36,653 nt of DNA from Planctomycetota bacterium (GTDB lineage Bacteria > Planctomycetota > UBA1135 > GCA-002686595). The position numbers and the translations under genes are program-made. This document shows, piece after piece, positions 16,137 to 24,301 of this stretch. Numbering within the stretch: the stretch's first letter is position 1; each line of letters starts with the position of its first letter. The notes beneath the pieces are model-generated. The model worked only from the letters and a program-made list of their open reading frames with translations, was not told the DNA's origin and searched no databases. Location: contig DUBE01000019.1 of the NCBI GenBank assembly GCA_012960475.1, positions 1 through 36,653 on the forward strand, read 5' to 3'.

Positions 16137-17235
16137 CCTGGGCGGGATTGTTCTCTTGGAATCCAAGGAACGAGGTCCTGTTCATTGGCTTGCCCAGCGC
16201 GGGGGAGTGCGCGAGTTGTTGTGCGTTCCAGCGGCGCTCTTCGGTTGTGTCGCGCGCCTGCGCGCTGGTCTCTATGAGCGGCGCTTGCTGAGCGTGCAAG
16301 AGGTGGGCGTGCCTGTGGTTTCCATAGGCAACATCACCGCTGGCGGTACGGGCAAGACTCCCATGGTGGCTCTTGTGGTGCGAACTTTGATCGCTCAGGG
16401 TTATCAACCGGCGATTCTCTCTCGAGGTTATGGTTCTTCGCCTGGGGTGCCCAATGACGAAGCTCTGGAACTCGCTCGTCTCTTGCCCAAGACCGAGCAC
16501 GTGCAAGAACCCAGGCGGGTCGCTGGGGCCGCGCGTCTGGTGGACCGGGGCGCCGATGTGATCGTCATGGATGATGGTTTCCAGCACCGGCATCTGGCCC
16601 GTAATCTGGATCTGGTGTTGATCGATGCCACCCGGCCTGTGGGCTTGCCGCGGCCACGGAAGGGTGGTGAAGCGGTGCAGGCCTTCTTGCCTCGTGGGCT
16701 CATGCGAGAGGATTTTCATGCCCTCAAGCGGGCGGATTTCCTGCTGATCACCCGCGCTGATCAGGTCCCCCCGCAAGAACTGGAAGAACTCGAACTCAAG
16801 CTGGCGGCGCAGGCAGGGGGTATTCCAGTGGCCCTGGCCCGGCACCGGCCGGAGCAGGTCTGGACTCCCGATGGGGGCCGCCCGGTGGAAACCCTGGCGG
16901 GTCTGGAAGTGGATCTGATCAGCGCCATCGGCAACCCTGAGGCCTTCGAGCGCACGCTGCTGGATCTGGGGGCCAAGGTCTGCGAGCACCGCATTTTTGA
17001 GGACCACCATGACTACTCCGCGAAGGACCTGGAAGGGCTCGGCGAGAGACCTCTCTTGACCACCATGAAAGACGGGGTCAAGCTCGAGAGCGTGGGTGGG
17101 CCGCAACCATGGATCGTTGAAGTGTCGCTTGAGATCTACCGTGGGGTTGAGCGGCTCGAGGAGTTGCTATCTACCCTGCCGAAGCCTACTGCTGCCGCCA
17201 GGCGCGCCAGCTTGCGGGGAGGGCTAGTTGGCTGA
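16087..17235 (+). CDS. lpxK: Tetraacyldisaccharide 4'-kinase LpxK
   Basis: LpxK phosphorylates the 4' position of the lipid A disaccharide with ATP at the inner face of the cytoplasmic membrane. The N-terminal hydrophobic helix GVRELLCVPAALFGCVARL is the expected membrane anchor, followed by RAGLYERRLL, Walker A GNITAGGTGKTPM (residues 81-93 from the first TTG), ILSRGYG, and the family's DDGFQHRHLARNLDLVLID with the catalytic Asp pair. The C-terminal half carries the LpxK adenine-side domain (FEDHHDYSAKDLE). The start is uncertain: TTG at 16087 overlaps rpoZ, while TTG at 16156 lies just after it and still keeps the anchor. The 3' end overlaps the following acyltransferase start by 8 bases. 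Presence of LpxK shows this organism makes lipid A. Confidence 0.92.
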   Translation: MNSCPTKTPRRRLRPSDLGGIVLLESKERGPVHWLAQRGGVRELLCVPAALFGCVARLRAGLYERRLLSVQEVGVPVVSIGNITAGGTGKTPMVALVVRTLIAQGYQPAILSRGYGSSPGVPNDEALELARLLPKTEHVQEPRRVAGAARLVDRGADVIVMDDGFQHRHLARNLDLVLIDATRPVGLPRPRKGGEAVQAFLPRGLMREDFHALKRADFLLITRADQVPPQELEELELKLAAQAGGIPVALARHRPEQVWTPDGGRPVETLAGLEVDLISAIGNPEAFERTLLDLGAKVCEHRIFEDHHDYSAKDLEGLGERPLLTTMKDGVKLESVGGPQPWIVEVSLEIYRGVERLEELLSTLPKPTAAARRASLRGGLVG

Positions 17236-18241
17236 TCCCTTCTTGGACGCGCGCATCGGCGACCAGCCTGTGCCCTTCACCGCGGTGGAAATCCCTGCTT
17301 TGGAGGAAGGACCTGCTGGCTGGAAGGAACGCGCACAGTATGTGGCTCTTCGTACAGCGGTGGCCGGTTGGGGAGTTCTGCCAGCGGGCTTCTCGCGGAG
17401 CTTCTCCCGGGGTCTTGCGCGGTTCCTGCCGAGCTTGGACCAGCGTCATGCGCGTGGTGCGCGCGACTTCATTGAGACCGCCTTCCCGGGGTACAGCGAA
17501 CAGCAAGTGCGTGACTTGGTACAGGCTGCCTACGGGCACTTGATGGATGTGAGCCTTCGGGCGGATGGTCTGCGCCGCAAGATGATCGGCAAGAGGGTGG
17601 GGGACTTCTTCGAGCTTGAGTTTTGCGCTGCTGCTCGCGAACTGTTCGAAAATCGGGGCCACGGCAAGGGAGTGCTGGGTCTGTCTGCTCACCTGGGTTG
17701 GTGGGAGATCACCGCCAACGTCATCAATCCCCTTGGCCTGGGGCCGATCTGCGCCATCACAAAACCTCCCAAGAACGCTTTCCTGACCCGTTACATGGTT
17801 CGCTCCCGAGCCCTGATGGGGGGCGCCCTGTGCCTGCCCCGACACGGGGCCATGAGGGCCCTGCCAACCCTGCTGCGGGCCGGGGCCACGGTGCAGTTGC
17901 TGGTGGACCAGCGGGCTCATCGGCGTTTCGTGGAGGCTCCCTTTTTTGGGCGCAAGGCCTCCTGCGATCGCACCCTGGGGGTTCTGGCCCGGCGGGTGCC
18001 CCAGCCGATTCTGGTGTATGCCTGTCTGGGAACCGATGACCCCGAGCGCTTCCGCTTCGTGGCTCCCAAGGTGATAGATCCCGCAGAGTTCGAGGGCCTG
18101 ACCGCCTCCCAAATCACGACTCGGGCCAATCAGGAGATCGAATCCTTGATCCGCATGGCCCCTGAGCAGTATCTCTGGTTGCACGATCGCTTCCGCGATC
18201 GGCCGGTCAGCGAACCTACCCCGCAGCCAGCACTCCCATGA
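17228..18241 (+). CDS. LpxL/LpxM-like lipid A late acyltransferase
   Basis: A 337-residue protein of the lysophospholipid acyltransferase (LpxL/HtrB) family, which adds a secondary acyl chain to lipid A at the inner membrane. The catalytic H-x4-E motif is visible as SAHLGWWE (His155, Glu160). Later conserved blocks include LLVDQRAHRRFVEAPFFGRKA, broken by short variable parts, ILVYACLG, and the C-terminal YLWLHDRFRDRP, which matches the family's Y-x-W-x-H-R-R-W block. The start is TTG at 17228, overlapping lpxK by 8 bases; the stop overlaps the next gene by 4 bases. These overlaps place it firmly in the lipid A operon. Chain length and whether it acts before or after Kdo/heptose addition cannot be told. 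Confidence 0.88.
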   Translation: MADPFLDARIGDQPVPFTAVEIPALEEGPAGWKERAQYVALRTAVAGWGVLPAGFSRSFSRGLARFLPSLDQRHARGARDFIETAFPGYSEQQVRDLVQAAYGHLMDVSLRADGLRRKMIGKRVGDFFELEFCAAARELFENRGHGKGVLGLSAHLGWWEITANVINPLGLGPICAITKPPKNAFLTRYMVRSRALMGGALCLPRHGAMRALPTLLRAGATVQLLVDQRAHRRFVEAPFFGRKASCDRTLGVLARRVPQPILVYACLGTDDPERFRFVAPKVIDPAEFEGLTASQITTRANQEIESLIRMAPEQYLWLHDRFRDRPVSEPTPQPALP

Positions 18242-19212
18242 ACGGCGCCGATTCCCATCCCTTTCCTCCCATGCGCGAGGTATGTCTTGAACCCCTGGCC
18301 CAGCGTCCGAGCCTGGTGAGTATCGAGGATTTTTGTTCTGTCCCTGATCCTCTGCCGGGATTTGGCGACTTCGTGGACTCCCTGCCAGACATCTATGCGG
18401 GCACGGCCTTCAAGAAGTTGGTCGCGGCGATTGTGACCGCGCGTCGGGCCAATCGCCCGGTGGTCTTTGCCATGGGAGCCCATGTGCTCAAGGTGGGGCT
18501 GGCGCCTTTGATTATCGACCTCATGCGTCGGGGTGTGATCACTGATGTGGTCTTGAACTCCGCAGGGGCGATCCATGATTTCGAGGTGGCCACCGTGGGG
18601 CGCACCTCTGAAAATGTCGACACGCAATTGCCTGCGGGAAAGTTCGGCTTTGCAGATGAAACTGGTAAGGCCCTGGCTCGGGCGGCCAAGCGCGGAGCCC
18701 ATCCCCCCGAGGGCGAGGTCATGGGTTTCGGTCGGGCGCTGGGAAGGGAACTGCTCGATGCCAAGGCTCCCCATGTGGAGTTCTCCGTGCCCGCGGAAGC
18801 GGTGCGGTTGGGCCTTGGGGTGACCTGTCATCCGGCTATTGGCGCGGACATCGTGCACATGCATCCCGATTGCGATGGGGCGGACCTGGGCGCTGCGGCG
18901 ATGGCGGACTTTCAACATGTGTGCGGACGCGTCGCGGATATGAACGGAGGAGTCTGGGTCAATGTGGGCTGTGCGGTGATCCTGCCGGAGATCTTCTTGA
19001 AGGCGGTTAGCGTGGCGATCAACTTGGGGAAGAACTTGGACAACATGGTGACCGCTAATCTCGACATGATTCGGCAGTACCGGGCGGAGACCAATGTGGT
19101 GCGTCGGCCCCCGGGGGAGGGTTTGAGTTTGATCGGCCAGCACGAGTTGCTCTTGCCCCTGTTGCGAATGGCGGTCATTTCGGCTATGGATGATGAGGGA
19201 GCGAACTCATGA
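18238..19212 (+). CDS. Deoxyhypusine-synthase-like protein within the lipid A/heptose operon
   Basis: A 324-residue protein with no signal peptide and no strong hydrophobic helix. The pattern resembles the deoxyhypusine synthase superfamily: a Rossmann-like block VVFAMGAHVLKVGLAPLIIDL, the strand-turn VITDVVLNSAGAIHDFE (compare the DHS block with VLVTTAGG followed by acidic residues), a middle block with EVMGFGRALGRELL, an EFSVPAEAVRLGLGVTCHP segment, and WVNVGCAVILPEIFLKAV near the place where DHS has its Gly-rich NAD loop. DHS transfers aminobutyl from spermidine to a protein lysine with NAD; bacterial relatives often have other or unknown roles. I cannot locate the DHS active-site Lys with certainty. 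It overlaps the acyltransferase and hldE by 4 bases each, so it is co-expressed with LPS enzymes. Function unknown. Confidence 0.55.
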   Translation: MNGADSHPFPPMREVCLEPLAQRPSLVSIEDFCSVPDPLPGFGDFVDSLPDIYAGTAFKKLVAAIVTARRANRPVVFAMGAHVLKVGLAPLIIDLMRRGVITDVVLNSAGAIHDFEVATVGRTSENVDTQLPAGKFGFADETGKALARAAKRGAHPPEGEVMGFGRALGRELLDAKAPHVEFSVPAEAVRLGLGVTCHPAIGADIVHMHPDCDGADLGAAAMADFQHVCGRVADMNGGVWVNVGCAVILPEIFLKAVSVAINLGKNLDNMVTANLDMIRQYRAETNVVRRPPGEGLSLIGQHELLLPLLRMAVISAMDDEGANS

Positions 19213-20717
19213 GCAAACCCCAAGACCTGGACCTGCCTGCTCTGCGCAAGCATTTGGAAGAACTCGGCAGCCCGCGCATCTGCGTGGTGGGGGATCTGAT
19301 CCTTGACCGCTATCTGGTTGGCTCGGTCAGCCGTATTTCTCCGGAGGCTCCGATACCCGTGCTGGCCGCCCAGCGCGAAGAGTTGCGCCTCGGTGGAGTG
19401 GGCAATGTGGCGGCGAACCTGTCCACCATGGGCGCCGAGGTGCGCATGGTGGCGGCGGTGGGCAAGGATGACCTTGAGGACAAGGTACGAGGGCTGCTGG
19501 GGCAACTCAATATTGATGCGACGGGTGTCCTGGCGGATCCCTCGCGGCCCACCATTGAAAAGACCCGTTTCCTCTCAGGCGTGCAGCAGATGCTGCGGGT
19601 GGATCGTGAGGATACGCGGCCCCTTGATGAGGAGATGGTCAAGAGCCTCCTGGCTGCGGCGGAGATAGCCCTTGCCGCGAGCGACGCCTTGATCTTGTCG
19701 GACTATGGCAAGGGCGTTTTGACCCAGGAGGTCAGTCAGGCCTTGATTCAAGCGGCGCGAGCCCAGGGTATTCCCTGTTTGGTGGATCCCAAGGGTTCCG
19801 ATTGGACGCGCTACCGGGGCGCTACCCTGGTCACCCCCAATCGCCAGGAAGCTCATGAGGCCCTGGGCCGTGAACTGCCGGACATGGATGCGGTGCGCGC
19901 GGGGGCGGCAGACCTGATTGAGAACAACGAGCTGGACGCGGTGGTGATCACCCTTTCCGCCGACGGTATCTATCATCGCCAGCAGGACGGAACAGATGGA
20001 CATGTGCAGGCGGAAGCGCGGCAGGTCTACGATGTGACCGGTGCCGGGGACACAGTGGTGGCGCACCTGGCCTTGCACCTGGCCTCCGGCCTGCCCCTGT
20101 CCTCTGCCGTGGGTCTTGCCAACCAAGCGGCGGGTATCGTGGTGGCACGGCTAGGAACCCACGCGGTGACACCCGATGAGCTGTGCAGTCGATTGGAGGA
20201 CCGCGATCCCGGGGGTGAGGGCAAGATCTTGGGGGACAGGCCCGCTCTGGCAAAACGCCTGGAGTCCTGGCGTCGGGGAGGCCGCAGCATTGTCTTCACC
20301 AACGGTTGCTTTGACATCTTGCACCGGGGTCATGTGGAGTACCTGCGCTTTGCCCGCCGGCAGGGAGATCTGCTCTTGGTAGGGGTCAATTCCGACGCCA
20401 GTGTGCGCCGTCTGAAGGGCTCGTCCCGTCCGATCAATTCCCTTGACGATCGCATGGAGGTCTTGGCCGCGTTGGAAGTGGTGGATGGGGTGGTGGCCTT
20501 TGATGAGGACACGCCCAAGGACTTGATCGAGTTGGTCACCCCAGCGGTCCTGGTCAAGGGCGAAGACTGGCGCGACAAGGGCGTGGTGGGCCAGGAGTGG
20601 GTGGAAGATCACGGGGGCCGGGTGGTGCTGGCCAGTTTGCTTGCGGGGCAGTCCACCAGTTCTGTGCTGGAGCGCGCGGCCCGGGGAGAAGGGGTGACAG
20701 AGGGCTCGGGGGATTGA
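19209..20717 (+). CDS. hldE: Bifunctional D-beta-D-heptose 7-phosphate kinase / heptose 1-phosphate adenylyltransferase
   Basis: HldE makes ADP-D-glycero-D-manno-heptose, the precursor of the inner-core sugar donor. Residues ~20-330 are a PfkB/ribokinase domain: VVGDLILDRYLVG, the LRLGGVGNVAANL substrate loop, and the C-terminal signature DVTGAGDT (275-282) with the catalytic Asp. Residues ~355-500 are a nucleotidyltransferase domain: FTNGCFDILHRGHVEYL with HxGH at 372-375, VGVNSDASVRRLKG, and VKGEDW. The full two-domain length (502) matches proteobacterial HldE. The ATG overlaps the DHS-like gene by 4 bases, and the stop overlaps the TauE/SafE gene start (TTGA). The phosphatase GmhB and epimerase HldD are not in this window. 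Confidence 0.95.
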   Translation: MSKPQDLDLPALRKHLEELGSPRICVVGDLILDRYLVGSVSRISPEAPIPVLAAQREELRLGGVGNVAANLSTMGAEVRMVAAVGKDDLEDKVRGLLGQLNIDATGVLADPSRPTIEKTRFLSGVQQMLRVDREDTRPLDEEMVKSLLAAAEIALAASDALILSDYGKGVLTQEVSQALIQAARAQGIPCLVDPKGSDWTRYRGATLVTPNRQEAHEALGRELPDMDAVRAGAADLIENNELDAVVITLSADGIYHRQQDGTDGHVQAEARQVYDVTGAGDTVVAHLALHLASGLPLSSAVGLANQAAGIVVARLGTHAVTPDELCSRLEDRDPGGEGKILGDRPALAKRLESWRRGGRSIVFTNGCFDILHRGHVEYLRFARRQGDLLLVGVNSDASVRRLKGSSRPINSLDDRMEVLAALEVVDGVVAFDEDTPKDLIELVTPAVLVKGEDWRDKGVVGQEWVEDHGGRVVLASLLAGQSTSSVLERAARGEGVTEGSGD

Positions 20718-21493
20718 CCAGGCACCAACTGGTCTTTGGCTCCAGCGGAATCGTGATCGGAGCTATCGGTGCGGTTTGCGGCATAGGCGGGGGCCTCTTC
20801 GCCACGCCTCTGCAGCACTACGGCTTCAAGGTGCCTCTTTCCAGGTCAGTCTCCACCTCGTTGGTGTTGGTGTTTTGCACTGCGCTTTCTGCGACGATTG
20901 CGGAGAGCCTCTCACCAGATTCCGCCCTGCGCTGGAGTCTGGCCCTGACGGGAATTCCTGCGGCTCTGGTCGCGGCTCAGTTTGGCATGCGCATTTCCAG
21001 GGCGCTTCCCGAGCGTCAGCTCAAGAGGCTCTTTGCTTTGACTTTCGTAGTCTTTGGCCTGCGCATGTTCTTCGACTCCGGCGCGGCCTCGACCGAGGTC
21101 GTGGCTGAGATTTCCAAGACTGCATATCTGAGCATTTTGCTCTTGGGTTTGTGCGCTGGCCTGGTCGTGCCCGTGCTGGGTATCGGCGGAGGGTTGATCA
21201 TGGTCCCGGGCTGCTTGCTCCTGGTGCCGGAGCTGGGCTTTGCGGGAGCCCGTTCCCTCAGCCTGGCCATTGCCGCCTTTACCTCCTTGCGCGCACTGTG
21301 GATGCATGCCAGCGCTGGCACAGTGGATTTTTCCCGGGGCCTGCCTTTGGGGCTCGGCGCTCTCATCGGCGCCTCGATCGGAGTACAACTGGCACATCTG
21401 CCCATGTCCGGGACCGTGGGACAGATCCTCTTGGGCCTGATACTGTGCGTCAGCGCCTGGCGCTTTGGTCGTGACGCACTCGCTCAGGCGTAG
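20714..21493 (+). CDS. TauE/SafE (TSUP) family membrane permease
   Basis: I start at TTG 20714, which overlaps the hldE stop (TTGA); the upstream part of the frame, from 20597, lies inside hldE. The 259 residues contain about eight hydrophobic helices in two halves. Each half opens with the family signature: IGAIGAVCGIGGGLFATPLQ near residue 16 and LVVPVLGIGGGLIMVPGC near residue 157. TSUP proteins move sulfite, sulfonates or other small organic anions across the inner membrane; the substrate is not predictable. It is the last gene of the lipid A/heptose unit and its 3' end overlaps the convergent dehydrogenase gene by 10 bases, leaving no room for a separate terminator. Confidence 0.85.
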   Translation: MTRHQLVFGSSGIVIGAIGAVCGIGGGLFATPLQHYGFKVPLSRSVSTSLVLVFCTALSATIAESLSPDSALRWSLALTGIPAALVAAQFGMRISRALPERQLKRLFALTFVVFGLRMFFDSGAASTEVVAEISKTAYLSILLLGLCAGLVVPVLGIGGGLIMVPGCLLLVPELGFAGARSLSLAIAAFTSLRALWMHASAGTVDFSRGLPLGLGALIGASIGVQLAHLPMSGTVGQILLGLILCVSAWRFGRDALAQA

Positions 21494-22785
21494 ATCCCGC
21501 GCTGGAGATCGGCTTCGGCCACCTGACGTACCGCGTAGATGTGGGAGGCCTTGCGCAAGCTGCAGTCGAACTCCGCACTGACCGCCAAGACCGCATCCCA
21601 GGCTTCGCGCATGAACCGGCCGAGTCGTTTGTCGACGACCGGTTCCACCCAGCCCAGGCCTGTGCGGCTCTGGACCCACTCGAAGTAGGAGAGCACTACG
21701 CCGCCGCCGTTGGCCAGGATGTCTGGAATGATCTCGATATTGCGCTGGGCCAGGATGCGGTCGGCTCGGGGGCTTAGGGGGCCGTGGGCTCCTTCGACGA
21801 TCATCTTTGCTTCGACTCTTACAGCGTTGCCCGAGTGAACCGCATTGGCCACGGCGCAGGGCACCAGCAGATCACAGGGCAGGGTGACGAACTCGTCCCG
21901 GTCAATCTGATCCGCCTTGCCGGGCCATTCGCCCAGGTCTCCGTGTTTGTCGCGCCAGGCAATAGCGGCGGGGATGTCGAGTCCGTCCTCATTGAAGAGG
22001 CCTCCGGTCACGTCTGCCAGACCAGTGATGGAGAAGCCATCCTCGTGCAGCATGCGCGCCAGAGTTCCGCCCACCACGCCAGCCCCCTGCACATTGACCT
22101 TGAGACCCTGGCGCGGCATGCCGAAGTGCGCCAGTGCCAGGCGAATCACGGCACGCAGGCCCTTTGCCACCGCGGTTCGGGATCCTACGCTGCCTCCCAG
22201 GGCACGGGGCTTGCCGGTCACGGCCGAAGCAACGGTGGCGCGTTCGTGGCTGCTGATGGTGTCCATCAACCAAGCCATGACCCTCTCGTCTGCATAGATG
22301 TCCGGCGTAAAGACGTCCCTTTCGGGGCCGATGTCTGCGATCAATGTGGCTGCGTACCGCCGTACCGCGCTCTCCAGTTCGTTATTGGAGAGTGTGCTCG
22401 GGTCCAGGCGCAGACCACCGCAGGCGCCGCCAAAGGGCACCCCCAGGAGGGCACACTTCCAGGTCATCCAGCCCGCCAGGGCGCGCAACTCATCGAGCTT
22501 GAGGTCCGGCTCAATGCGTAGGGGTCCGATGAAGGGCCCCAGTCCCGCGTTGTGTTGAATGCGGAAACCATCGAAGACCTCCAACTGCCCCCCGGCGAGG
22601 CGCACGGGCACTGCCACCGAGATCTCCTTGTCCGCCTTGCGCAACACCCGGTATTCGTTGTCCGAGAGTCCCATGGTGAGAGCTGCCTCGTCAAAGGTAC
22701 TCATCATGGTCTTGAAGGGTGATTCGTCGTCGAGCAGAGGGGTACGGGGCATGGTGCCCCAACGCTCCGTGCGCCTCGTGGTCAT
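21484..22785 (-). CDS. Glutamate dehydrogenase paralogue lacking catalytic lysines (putative regulatory subunit)
   Basis: From the ATG at 22785 this is 433 residues, with a full Glu/Leu/Phe/Val dehydrogenase fold: substrate domain, then a Rossmann domain with [17 protein letters not shown] and the C-terminal [17 protein letters not shown] block. The lysines that make the active site are altered: the GP-x-KGG block reads GPFIGPLRI (Ile86), and PFGGAKGG reads PFGGACGG (Cys122). Lys110 and Asp162 remain. Catalysis is therefore unlikely while folding and NAD binding look intact. It overlaps the upstream, intact paralogue by 4 bases (ATGA), so the two should be made together. The layout recalls Thermus thermophilus GdhA/GdhB, where an inactive regulatory subunit joins the catalytic one. 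The frame runs upstream to 22977, but that part is inside the other gene. Confidence 0.88.
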   Translation of the reverse strand: MTTRRTERWGTMPRTPLLDDESPFKTMMSTFDEAALTMGLSDNEYRVLRKADKEISVAVPVRLAGGQLEVFDGFRIQHNAGLGPFIGPLRIEPDLKLDELRALAGWMTWKCALLGVPFGGACGGLRLDPSTLSNNELESAVRRYAATLIADIGPERDVFTPDIYADERVMAWLMDTISSHERATVASAVTGKPRALGGSVGSRTAVAKGLRAVIRLALAHFGMPRQGLKVNVQGAGVVGGTLARMLHEDGFSITGLADVTGGLFNEDGLDIPAAIAWRDKHGDLGEWPGKADQIDRDEFVTLPCDLLVPCAVANAVHSGNAVRVEAKMIVEGAHGPLSPRADRILAQRNIEIIPDILANGGGVVLSYFEWVQSRTGLGWVEPVVDKRLGRFMREAWDAVLAVSAEFDCSLRKASHIYAVRQVAEADLQRGIYA

Positions 22786-24065
22786 GCGAAGATCCCTCGC
22801 AGGCGATAGACCGAGGCCACCCGGTCGATGGCCAGGATGTAGGCTGCCGTGCGCAGGGAAACCTTGTGCTTTTCCGCCGTGGAGGCAACCTCGCTGAAGG
22901 CATCGATCATGATCTGCTCCAGGCGCGAGTTGACGATCTCTTCTGTCCAGAAGTAGCCCATGCGGTCCTGGACCCACTCAAAGTAGGAAACCGTCACGCC
23001 GCCTGCGTTGGCCAGAATGTCCGGCACGATTACCACGCCCCGGTCGTGCAGCATGCTCGACGCGGCTGCTGTGGTGGGGCCGTTGGCTCCCTCGACAATC
23101 AGGCTTGCCTTGATGCGATCCGCATTCTTGGATGTGATCTGATTCTCCGTGGCGGCGGGGATCAAGAGGTCACAGTCGAGTTCCAACTGGTCCTCGTGGG
23201 TAACTGTCGCTGCATCCGGGTACCCCGTCAAGCGCCCCTGGTCGCGCATCCAAGCCATGACTGCGGGCATGTCGAGGCCCTTTTCGTTGTGGATGGCGCC
23301 GTACATGTCGGAGATGCTGGTGACCTTGTAGCCCTCGCGATGCATCAGCAGGGCACTCACGCCTCCCACATTGCCCGCGCCCTGCACGATGACGCGTGTG
23401 TCTTCGGGGCGTCCACCGGTTAGTTGCAACGCTTGATTGGCGGCGATCATCACTCCGCGGCCGGTGGCTTCTCGGCGTCCGCGACTGCCGCCCAGGGCCA
23501 AGGGCTTGCCCGTGACGATTGCGGTAGTCGTGCGCCGTACATGCATGGAGTACGTGTCCATGATCCAAGCCATGGTCTGTTCGCCCGTGTTCATGTCCGG
23601 TGCGGGAACATCTCGATCCGGACCCAGGATGTCCATGATCGCCACGGTGTAGCGCCGGGTCAGTCGTTCCAGTTCTCCTTGTGAGAGTTCACGCGGGTCG
23701 CAGATTACGCCACCCTTGGCTCCACCGAAAGGCAGGTTGACTACCGAGCACTTCCAGGTCATCCAAGCGGAGAGGGCGCGCACTTCATCCAGATTCACAT
23801 CTGGGGAAAAACGAATGCCGCCCTTGCACGGGCCGCGCAAGAAGTTGTGCTGCACGCGGTAGCCTGTGAAGACCTTCACCGTGCCGTCATCCATCAGGAT
23901 CGGCAGGGCGACTTTCAGTTCCCTTTCGGGCTGGCGTAGAACTTCTCGCAAGCCTTCGTCGAGGGCGAGAATATCTGCGGCTTCGTCAAAGCCCCGGGCC
24001 ATGGACAAGAACGGGTTGTACTCGTCCTGCAATTGGGCGTCAGAAAGGCTGGCTCCGGAAGACAT
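22782..24065 (-). CDS. Glu/Leu/Phe/Val dehydrogenase, catalytic (glutamate dehydrogenase-like)
   Basis: A 427-residue dehydrogenase that interconverts an L-amino acid, probably glutamate, and its 2-oxo acid plus ammonia with NAD(P). All family active-site residues are present: [10 protein letters not shown] (Lys81), TWKCSVV (Lys105), PFGGAKGG (Lys117, catalytic) and DVPAPDM (Asp157). The coenzyme domain has [17 protein letters not shown]. The C-terminal segment [17 protein letters not shown] is conserved in the family. The ATG overlaps no gene upstream; about 236 bases separate it from the divergent WaaP-GT9 gene. The next gene, an altered paralogue, overlaps its stop. Coenzyme preference is not assigned. 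Confidence 0.93.
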   Translation of the reverse strand: MSSGASLSDAQLQDEYNPFLSMARGFDEAADILALDEGLREVLRQPERELKVALPILMDDGTVKVFTGYRVQHNFLRGPCKGGIRFSPDVNLDEVRALSAWMTWKCSVVNLPFGGAKGGVICDPRELSQGELERLTRRYTVAIMDILGPDRDVPAPDMNTGEQTMAWIMDTYSMHVRRTTTAIVTGKPLALGGSRGRREATGRGVMIAANQALQLTGGRPEDTRVIVQGAGNVGGVSALLMHREGYKVTSISDMYGAIHNEKGLDMPAVMAWMRDQGRLTGYPDAATVTHEDQLELDCDLLIPAATENQITSKNADRIKASLIVEGANGPTTAAASSMLHDRGVVIVPDILANAGGVTVSYFEWVQDRMGYFWTEEIVNSRLEQIMIDAFSEVASTAEKHKVSLRTAAYILAIDRVASVYRLRGIFA

Positions 24066-24301
24066 GGTTGGGTCCGGCTGGTTTGGTCCGCTGATGGGAG
24101 GATGGGTTGTGGGCTGGGCTGGACGGCGGCGCTGCCGGGTCCTCCCCCCTTATATTGCTGTCATCTGAGGGGTCCGGTCGGAAGCATCCTAGGGAGAATT
24201 TCCTCGTTGATCAAAATGGAACGCTCAACAGATGCTGGCATTCCGACTGTGCTTTGGGGTTCCATGGTGCCTTGTCCAGCCCCGATCCCGTTGAATCTGC
24301 C

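Noticed and set aside
16051..19143. Long minus-strand frames (16051-17106, 17186-18184, 18130-19143)
   Set aside because: All antisense to lpxK, the acyltransferase and the DHS-like gene, which are coupled by overlaps on the plus strand.
22786..22977. 64-codon N-terminal extension of the second dehydrogenase
   Set aside because: It lies wholly inside the upstream dehydrogenase gene in another frame; the ATG at 22785 gives normal family length and an ATGA overlap.
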